A DNA stretch of 64,000 bases, from assembly GCA_013407085.1 (NCBI GenBank), contig JACCGJ010000211.1:18130-82129 (forward strand), in the 5' to 3' direction. The stretch is from Atriophallophorus winterbourni. Lineage: Eukaryota; Platyhelminthes; Trematoda; Plagiorchiida; Microphallidae. Below are positions 56,270-64,000 of the stretch, in pieces. The position numbers were made by a program, and so were the translations under genes. The stretch's first letter is position 1; every line of letters starts with the position of its first letter. Under the pieces are notes generated by a model, which ran no database searches, was not told the DNA's origin, and worked only from the letters and a program-made list of their open reading frames with translations.

Positions 56270-57508
56270 CTGAAAATTCGGAATATATGCAGCATGAAAA
56301 TGGGAAGACAATCATCATCAAGGTATAAATTAAAATGAGGTGATGAAAAATGGCAAGTGGGAATGATGACAGCTTCTATGTGATTGGCCTGATATATATG
56401 TGAGTTGTTTTATGCAATGGTCAAACAGCCGAAAATAAAAGGAAATATTTTACAGTTTTTCCTGGTATCTGCTAAAATAGAATCCAAGGAGAGACATAAA
56501 GATTGTTATGGGAGGCCAGAATGCTAAAGTGGAAAGTGGCACACAAACGGGGTATTCAACATGGGCAATCTGTTAGCAGATTTCTGTTCATTCAGCAATC
56601 AAGATATAAATGGTAGCACCATCTGCCCACATTGAAGGATCCACAAGAAAACTGGGACGTTATCAGAGGAAAAGACAACACAAACATCGACGATGATGGA
56701 GAAAAATGTGCTAGGCATCTGAGAAAGACGAGGTTTAGATGCAACCTCCGATCATCATCTAATGACTGCATCAGTTAAGACAAAGCTGTGATACGTCGTT
56801 GATTCTCCGAAAGACCTCACCAAAAGTTCAAAGATGAGAATGCACAAAAGCTCAACTGCGAAATTACGGCAGCATATTCAAAAATCAAAAGACCAGCGGT
56901 GCATTTGATAACATTAGCTATGTGACCAATAAAAAGAACAAAACTATAAAATCTAACGGTTATTATAGTGGAATCGCGATAATTAAAAGCCATGAAATCC
57001 TATTCGCGCAAAACGATTTCACTTAAAATAACTACTAGCCAACGACACGTTACGTAAAACGGGGCATAAAAATCTGTGAAATTGGAAAAATGAAAAGGAG
57101 TACTGAAAGATTGAACTTCTCCAAAACACCGCATGCTATTAACTTCACTAGAACAATCTTTAGAAAGCGTTAGAAAGAGGATGATCATCCACCATGTTGG
57201 GAAAATATCATTATTTTCCCCCAAATCTCATTATATCCTTTAAATTCCTCCGAATTGCTGATTCTCGATTCTGATCGGCCTGTTGATCGGTTATATTGTT
57301 TTCGCCAAAACAGAGTACAAATCCAGACGAGCCGCAGCCTAATAGGTGTTTTGATCAGAGACAGTAAAATCTCTCCCTGAAAGGTCTGCCTTTGTAGCAT
57401 TGGGTCTAGTTAGTCTATAGTGAATAATAGTATACAGGTTTGCAGTGTTACGCATTCGATTAATTATTGCTTGAGTTTATCTCTGGTACAATATAAAAGA
57501 CTGTAAGG

Positions 57509-57660
57509 TCAAACCCTGTCTGAGGTGTTGTAATGTTTACCTCTCAAAATCCAAACATATTTTCCCTGCAAGTCATGTCTCAACAGACAGTTCCTTAAAC
57601 TTTTGCAATCGATTGAATCGAATACCTCTCGATGCCCAGAATACAAGGATAGTATTATGA
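57509..57660 (-). mobile_element. LINE RT fragment
   Basis: Minus strand: REVFDSIDCKSLRNCLLRHD then QGKYVWILRG and YNTSDRV, matching the FDSVDR...LxALYxxTSGRV segment of LINE M. Just beyond the duplication. Confidence 0.6.
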
Positions 57661-57913
57661 ATATTGAAAATGACAAAAGAAAGAGGTGCAATAGGATAAC
57701 AGTTAAAAATAGAATACAGGGACAGTAAAATAACATTCAAGTTAGGTCATGGCTTTCCACAAGTAAATGAAGGAGTGCATATGCTCCTACCGTTTGGTAT
57801 TCAAACGGTGAAGATGGACGCTATTCTTTTAGAAGCCTCTGAAGAAGGGCCTATACACCGATGACTTTCACATGTTGCTTTTTCAAAATAGGAGCAATTA
57901 ATGATTCTTTAAA
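57661..57913. other. Unannotated spacer
   Basis: I recognise no coding or repeat feature here. It includes CCGTTTGGTATTCAAACGG, a near-palindrome at about 57789. Confidence 0.3.
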
Positions 57914-58118
57914 TAAAACTGGAACAACAAGTTGCGCTTGTATGCCACTGTTGGGTAAGGTTGGTACGACCAACCTTTTCAATCACATGAACCTCCACTG
58001 GGTTTAAAACCCATGAACAGGTTGGTCGTACCAACCTTACCTAACAGTGGCATACAAGCACAACTTGTTTACCATTCTTCCACTGTTTCAAGCGCATGCG
58101 GATCCTGACCCTACTGCC

Positions 58119-58158
58119 CCTACCTGATGAGTGCAAACAGCATAAAACCGGTCGTGGG
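58119..58158 (+). ncRNA. Hammerhead ribozyme, core mutated
   Basis: Stem I CCUAC/GUGGG and CUGAUGA are intact, but GCAC-GAAA has become GCAU-AAAA, changing the conserved core G. Predicted inactive. Confidence 0.7.
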
Positions 58159-58275
58159 TGTGGGTGTGATGGAGATGCATGCAAATGAGCTTTTATATTC
58201 ATGGTCATGGGTTTTAAACCCAGTCTACATGAGTGTGGGCTCATTTGATTAAACAGGTTGGTCGTACCAACCTTA

Positions 58276-58358
58276 TGGTATGGTATGAAAGCACAAGCCT
58301 GATCCAGGGAAAGTGCCGCACAGTCAGAGACTGCACGTGGGCGATATTACTGTCAGGT
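58276..58358 (-). repeat. SINE-like repeat R1 with 11-bp target-site duplication
   Basis: 83-bp R1 insertion between TACCAACCTTA at 58265-58275 and 58359-58369, inside the hammerhead element. Its tail is TGGTATGGTATG on the plus strand. The other end is truncated at ACCTGACAGT. Proof that R1 moves by retroposition. Confidence 0.9.
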
Positions 58359-58447
58359 TACCAACCTTACCCAACAGTGGCATACAAGCGCAACTTGTTT
58401 ACCATTCTTCCACTGTTTCAAGCGCATGCGGATCCTGATCCTACTGT

Positions 58448-58489
58448 CCCTACCTCATGAGTGCAAACAGCACGAAACCGTTCGTGGGG
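58448..58489 (+). ncRNA. Hammerhead ribozyme, core mutated
   Basis: CUGAUGA reads CUCAUGA and stem III CCGG reads CCGU. Stem I CCCUAC/GUGGGG and stem II GUGC/GCAC remain paired. Predicted inactive. Confidence 0.7.
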
Positions 58490-58639
58490 TGTGTGTGTGT
58501 GTGTGATGGAGACGCATGCAAATGAGCTTTTATAAAACTGGAACAAGTACTTCAGCTAAGATATTAGCTAACAACACGTAAAGTACTCTATCAAGGGCAC
58601 CAGCGTCATATTTAAAAAGACGGTACCATCATCATCGCT

Positions 58640-60640
58640 TAACTGTCATACAACCATGACATGGTAAAAATTCCAAAATTTTGGGGAAGGGTGGAATATA
58701 AAACGATATTGAACCTGTACAGTAGGCACAGCCATACTCCGATGAGGTGCCTACATCTCGAATCAAACGTGCATTCAAGCAAGCGTTGTGGACAAGTAGA
58801 GCGACATCAGCATGTTAGTTTCATTGAGGCCTTCACTCGACAACATACAAGATGAATCGAATACTCCGAAAAAATGTCTATAGCAAGACATCTTCTGAAA
58901 CGATTTTGAGCCATGTCATTAAGGCTAAGGAACCACGACGAATTCTGCTCTCTCGGACCCCAACCTGGGAGACGAGTCGCTCCAACTGCAACTAGTTTAA
59001 CAGTCAAAGCCTTCATCTGCTTGATTCAAATCAGAGTATGGCCACTTTTACAGCAACGCCACTCCGAGTTAGGAGTAGCAAGCAAACCCGCGTTAGGGGA
59101 ACGATGATTTGACATTCGTAATACGTGACTTAACCCTCCAAGTCTATGCATGTTAATTTTTTTTCCGAGATCTACGTCGCTACTAATGGCTCTATCTAGG
59201 ATATTTGCGTTACGTATCCGATGGTGCAAGTAAGTACTGCGATGGTGCTGAGACAGCAATTGTCAAAGATATATAGACGTCTTATTTCTTTTTTCTTTGT
59301 GTCCATGTTTCACATCGCAAACTGTAGCCTTATAGACCCTGACCTCGAACTTTAGAGACAAGCAGCGTCCGTGACGCCACAGATGATCCAAGTTACGAAA
59401 AGTTACCTTAGCTCCGGAAATGCTAAATTAAATCTCCTAATTTGAACACGCGTTGCTAGTAATGCATTGCCGATTTGGAGTATGCCGACGACATTGTGAT
59501 CTTGGAACGCTTCAGACGCCCCTGGAACGCCTCATCTCATTTGCTTATATGCTGGGGCTACGAATCAGCACGCGCAAAACAAAGTATTTTACCACCGCCA
59601 CCGGACCTCATCTGAATCTCAAGATTGATGGGGAGAACTTGGAGATGGTGAACACTTTTCGTTACCATGGTCCGTGCGTGCTACCGTCAGGCCAAGCCAG
59701 GGATGAGATACCGACCCGTGTACAAGCTGCGCGCACGGCGTTTTTGCGACTGCGTTGGGTTCTATTTAGCCGTAGATAAATCAGCCGACGTACAAAGCTG
59801 CGCGTTTACAGAGCGGCGATTCGCCCAGTTCTAACTTATGGATGCGAGACGTGGACTGTGCGAGTGGAGGATATACCGAAACTAGAGGTTTTAGATCACT
59901 GGTGTCTCCGAAGCATCCTCAATGTTCGATGGGATAAGCGAGTAACGAATGACGAGGTTCGCCACCGTTGTTTTGATATCCCTCGCCTGAGTTCGATATT
60001 GCGACAACACCGAATGAGATGGTTTGGCCACATCCTGAGACGCTCGGACGCTGAACTAACCAGGGTGACACTATGGCCGACACCTTGCGCAGAATGGCGT
60101 TGTCGTCGTGGAGGACAAGTGAAGACTTGGCTCGCCAACGTGAGATCGGATGTGGAGCTGCTTGGTCTACGGATGGCGCACTTGGGACCGGACCTGGCTT
60201 AAAATCTGTGCGGATCTCGCTTCTAACCGCCAAGCGTGGATGGCTGCAATCCGTGACATCAACGAAGCCGATTCATCCTCCAGGAAGAGCTAGTCGCACA
60301 AAAGTAAAGTAAGTAAATAACTACCCAAATAGGTAAAATAGTCTACACTCGCAATTTCCTCATTATTGAGGCTTAGCACAATTTTAATCAGATCAATATC
60401 CAGTAACAAAACGTTGCATTTGGAAGGTGCAATGCGCATACCAAAGGATATTATGAAAATACATAGTCGGTAGTTTGAGCATCCGTATAGGAATCGACAA
60501 GGAGAATTACGTAGTCGGCGTAATCTAAATCAAAATGTATCATATTGCAGCTGATCGGAATCCCTGTGTTACATGTATCCATTATAGCGTCAATCCTCAT
60601 AACTGTGCACACAGTTCTGCTTTTGTGTCACTAACACATT
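58640..60640 (-). mobile_element. LINE family M copy, interrupted
   Basis: Minus strand: RT with LDYADYVILLVDSYTDAQ (catalytic box YADY) at about 60530-60480, thumb near 59400-59260, C-terminus (TRLPGWGPRE, SLNDMAQNR, 59016-58880) and a 3' UTR ending in a short ATGATGATG stretch at about 58635. Interrupted at 59470-60320 by an opposite-strand LINE. The sequence on both sides matches the uninterrupted copy at 10300-10500. Confidence 0.7.
59470..60320 (+). mobile_element. LINE family Y, 5'-truncated at the RT active site
   Basis: Starts directly at EYADDIV, then RISTRKTKYF, VNTFRYHGPCV, RPVLTYGCETW, WCLRSILNVRWDKR, RMRWFGHILRR and VKTWLANVRSDVELLGL, with a tail of AAGTA repeats. One stop separates two frames. 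Its target was LINE M between ATGCATTGC and CTACCCAAATAGG. Confidence 0.8.
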
Positions 60641-62550
60641 CTTTCAAACAAAGACACGACATAAATCTCTTGGAAACATCCTCCGTCTACGCATTGGCAT
60701 CAGCTTGATCAAGTTCTTGTTAGACGCACTAATATAGGAAGCGTACTCTTCACCAGATCATATCAAAGCGCAAAGTGCGAAACTGACCATGCACTGGTTT
60801 GCGCAAAACCGAAGCTTCGCCAGATTAGATTTCACCGGGCCAAACGGACTTTTAAATCAAGGATTATCTTAGTCGTATGCGCGACCTTAATCTTGTGCGT
60901 TTTCAACACGGTTTCAAAACCGAGCTCAACAAAACAAGTCCACCAGATTCAACTTCTGGATATAGCGGATCGCGTACAAATTCCTTATATACACACACCC
61001 ATGTACCCACCAACGAAACATTTACCATACATTCGAATTCTAACGGTTCTCCCACGTCATCCAACTTGCCGGTTGCCACCCTGAAATGTTATTTTGTGGC
61101 TATAACAAACATCCTTGGACTCAGTGTCATGAACGTAATGCTACCTGTAAGGACTGTAGTAAAATCGGACATTATCAGCGCGTATGTAAATCGACTTCCG
61201 TTTCCAAATAGGTAGCGTCCGTATGTCACAGGATTACATCAAACTCATGGATTGCTACAGTTCCTTCTTTTCTTGCACGTGCAGTTATTTCAGCTACCGC
61301 AAATGATGTTGCACTTAGCGCTTTGATCGATACCGGCAGTTCGGAAAGCTATGGTGGGGAAAAAAGCGAAAAGCTATATATCAGGTAATATCGTCCGTTC
61401 TCACAACTGGAAAGTCTATAAATCTCGTACAAACATAACGATGGCTTCTACGAACTTATTGAGTCAGATAGAAAGACATTGTTTTATCGATGTTAATTAT
61501 CGTGATTTAACTTACTGTCTCCGTTATGCCCTGATAACATTCTATGGCATGATTTTCTGATGCTACATATTGGTGGTTCGAAACCAACAATTTTCTTATT
61601 TGCATCAAATCCGGTTACCAACCATTGAACTCAATAGCGCAATCGACCGCTTAGCGAATGGGAAGGCTCCTGGTGACAACGGAATTCCACCTGAGCTCAT
61701 CAAATGCTGTAGAACAGCATTATTATAGCTTCTTCACCAGTTGCTTCTTCAGTGCTGGCAGGAGGAGTGTGACCCACAAGAGATGCGAGACACGAAGATC
61801 AGCACGCTATTTAAGAATAAGCGTGATAGAGGCGACTGCAACAATTACAGAGGAAACTCCCTACTTAATGTTGTAGGCAAATTGTTTGCTAAAGTCCTAC
61901 AGATCCGGCTACAAGTTTTGGCTGACAGAGTTTACGCCGAATCTCAATGTGTCTTCCCCGGGGAAAGATCAACCGTTGACATGATCTTCTCTCTGAGACA
62001 ACTTCAAGAAAAGTGTCGGGAACAGCATATGTCATTATACGCTGGTTTTAGAGATTTAACGAATGCATTCGACTACGTCAACACTGTTCAAACTCCTTAT
62101 TTCGTTTCATTCAGGCATGAAGGTCTCGGTCCATTTTAACGGTTTCAGTTCAGAAGCCTTCGAATTTCGCAGAGGCGTCAAACAAGGGTGAGTTCTTGCT
62201 CCCACGGTGTTCGGCATTTTCTTTGCTCTGATTCTGAAGTACGTTTCAAGGGCGAGGACAGAAGGCATTTACCTACGCAAGCGAAGTGATGGCAAGCTTT
62301 TCAACCCGAACTGGTTGAGAGAACAAACCAAGACACGGGATTTGCTCATCAGTGACCTGCTGTTTGCCAACGATGCAGCTCACTCCAAATAAACCCTCCA
62401 GTCGCTAATGGATTGTTTTTCGTCGACATGCAAAGGCTTTGGGCAACTAATCAGCATGAGCAAAACCAAAGTCCTTGGTCAAGGGATTGTACCGCTTGCA
62501 TTCATCACTGTTGGAAACTGTCAGCTTGAACCAGTATATCATTTTACATA
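60640..62550 (+). mobile_element. LINE family Z, plus strand, interrupted
   Basis: Endonuclease end at 60640-60870 (HWHQLDQVLVRRTNIGSVLF), then a Gypsy insertion, then RT at 61620-62540: GKAPGDNGIPPELIK, IFSLRQLQEKCREQ, RDLTNAFDYV, FGIFFAL, EGIYLRKRSDGKL. The catalytic box reads FANDAA instead of FADD, so it is dead. It is cut at 62550 by a (TG)n run and R1. Confidence 0.75.
60876..61617 (+). mobile_element. Gypsy-like LTR retrotransposon fragment
   Basis: A CCHC zinc knuckle (CKDCSKIGHYQRVC, 61146-61187) is followed by an aspartic protease active-site motif (ALIDTGSSES, 61318-61347) and the post-protease ITMASTNLLSQIERHCFIDV region. No LTR, RT or integrase is visible. Frames are broken. It interrupts the LINE Z copy. 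Confidence 0.75.
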
Positions 62551-62566
62551 TTTTTGTGTGTGTGTG

Positions 62567-62662
62567 TGAAAGCACAAGACTGATCTAGGCAAAGTGCCGC
62601 ACAGTCAGAGACTGCATGTGTGCTGAGATACTGTCAGGTTGCCCAGGCCTAGACAGATATGA
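62567..62662 (-). repeat. SINE-like repeat R1
   Basis: Truncated R1 following a (GT)n stretch at 62555-62568 that replaces the usual tail. Confidence 0.7.
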
Positions 62663-62859
62663 CAAAATGAATAAAAAGAAAATAGAAAAGTGCTGAAGTG
62701 CTTTCGAAAGCTGGTCTACAGAGCACGAATCAAGATTCAAGAATTTATGGTATAAAAAGCTTGTAGCTGTAGAATATTCGTATAAGAAAAAAATCTCTAA
62801 AACGTTGAGGCGTAGGGAAGATAGACACTTCTTGTAGTTAGAAAAACATTCATGTACTG

Positions 62860-64000
62860 TCTCAGTATGATGGAAAATGAATGGATAAATGTCGTGTTAT
62901 ATAAACGGGATGTATAGTGGAATAACTACGCATAAATATATCAAATTTGTTCCTGAAAATCATTTCATTAGATGATTGTACATCTGACGGTAGGAGCTCC
63001 ATAAGAAACGCACACCGAATAGAAGATCCGACGGCAGTTCCGGTTAGAATGTGGGATATCAAATGCCAGTGGGTGAGTACGTGTGACATGGCTTGACCGG
63101 AGGCGAAATAGATGCCTCAGAGGGTGTATCTTTGAGTTCCTTATTTTATAAGTTAGGATTAGATCCAATCGAACCCGTCTGCGAGGCAGTGTATCCAAAT
63201 TAAGATGAACCAGTCGATCCCCATATGACAAGTTGCGGAAACAGCCAACCATTTTAGTTGCTCTGTGATAAATCCTCTCGAGCAGCATGCTGTTCTTTTG
63301 TAGTCATGGTGCCCAAGCTTGCACTGAGTAATCCATCACTGGGTTAATATATGTATTTATGAGCATGGGGAATGTTTCACGGGAAAATGTCCGAAAATAC
63401 GCCGAAGCATACCTAGCATGCGGCTACCTCGGTGGTATACTGATTCGAATTGCAATCATTCTGAAGACTTTCGCTAATCCATACACCGAGATCCTTTTCT
63501 TTTGTTGTCCATTCCAGTTATTGTGATCCAAGTTTGTAGGAGAATGGGACATCATTACCTATTTGCAACATTTTGCACTTTCTGAATTTGAATGAAAGCT
63601 TGTTTCGCTCTTATCAGCTGTTCAATATATCAAAATCACTTTGTAAGCGCAAACAGTCCACGCTTTACGTGATTCGCATCCAAAGTTTAGCATCATCCGC
63701 AAAGAGAACCATTTTAGCTGTGACACGTTTTGGAAGGTCGTTCATGTAGACCAAAAAGAGAACCGGAGCAAGTACCGAACCTTGTCGGACACGCTAGTGG
63801 CTTCGACTTCCATAGACATCACACCATCGACACGTACAGTTGCCTTCCGATCAAGAAGGTAACTTCTGAGCCAAGTAAGAAGGCACCCATTAATACCAAC
63901 ATCCTGCAGCTTGCTCGGGAGTATAGTATCAAAAAATCGACATGTGGAACAATGGACAAAAAAATTCCCCCTCATATTGATCCTTTTTTCTTTCTTTTTC
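62860..64000 (-). mobile_element. CR1-like LINE, runs off the window
   Basis: Minus strand: RFFDTILPSKLQDVGINGCL, LLTWLRSYLLDRKATVRVDG (63900-63810), then VLFADDAKLWMR (catalytic FADD, about 63700), then LLERIYHRATKMVGCFRNLS and a C-terminus to about 62968. Same family as the intronic fragments at 20990 and 42651. Contains frameshifts. Confidence 0.8.

Larger units (their letters stand above)
57914..58546 (+). mobile_element. Dimeric hammerhead retroposon with 14-bp target-site duplication
   Basis: The unit 57928-58532 lies between direct repeats TAAAACTGGAACAA (57914-57927 and 58533-58546). It begins with an inverted arm (from 57926) that pairs with 58042-58069. Two tandem monomers follow, with hammerhead boxes at 58124 and 58454. 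Subtracting the 94-bp net R1 insertion (83 bp and one 11-bp target duplication), the monomer is about 236 bp. A TG-rich stretch and GCATGCAAATGAGCTTTTA close each monomer. It resembles retrozymes and the schistosome hammerhead SINE family in design. Confidence 0.85.

Overview
The window looks like part of a repeat-rich flatworm genome, most likely a digenean trematode. That is my inference. It rests on three things: two animal-type multi-exon genes with 34-36 nt mini-introns near their 5' ends (a habit described in schistosomes), a dense load of RTE- and CR1-like LINEs, Gypsy and Penelope-like remnants, and hammerhead ribozymes in repeats. There is no bacterial gene organisation.

Layout. 1-8430: degraded, nested LINEs, mostly on the minus strand. 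8578-16639: a plus-strand F-box/WD40 gene, FBXW9-like. I could assemble it as eight in-frame exons totalling 1458 nt, with repeats in its introns. 17048-37097: a minus-strand, convergent TBC1D15/17-like Rab GTPase-activating protein gene. I found thirteen exons with matching splice phases; the first coding exon was not found. 38275-38602: the 3' end of an antisense LINE, then a gap of exactly 1000 N, then a G-homopolymer tract. 39741-57433: a second copy of 18402-38274, again with TBC1D15-like exons. 57434-64000: nested LINE, Gypsy and CR1 debris and a tandem hammerhead-ribozyme retroposon.

The duplication. Long blocks of the two copies look identical, including a trinucleotide microsatellite of the same length. 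They alternate with noisy, indel-rich patches. The copies differ by several clean insertions: a LINE, an exon-plus-SINE chimera and a short (TAA)n-tailed retroposon occur only in copy 1, and a hammerhead repeat only in copy 2. With the N gap exactly at the join, two alleles placed head to tail in the assembly is the likeliest reading. If so, the window gives a natural comparison of filled and empty insertion sites.

Most interesting signals: (1) hammerhead-ribozyme retroposons at 12.6 and 58 kb flanked by 12- and 14-bp target-site duplications; (2) a second hammerhead with different but fully paired stems, upstream of a Penelope-like GIY-YIG remnant; (3) an 850-bp insertion carrying a 206-codon open frame joined to the 3' end of a SINE-like repeat; (4) mini-introns in both genes. 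The two genes have no evident shared pathway: one is a probable SCF ubiquitin-ligase receptor, the other a Rab regulator, and they meet tail to tail with 408 bp between stop codons.
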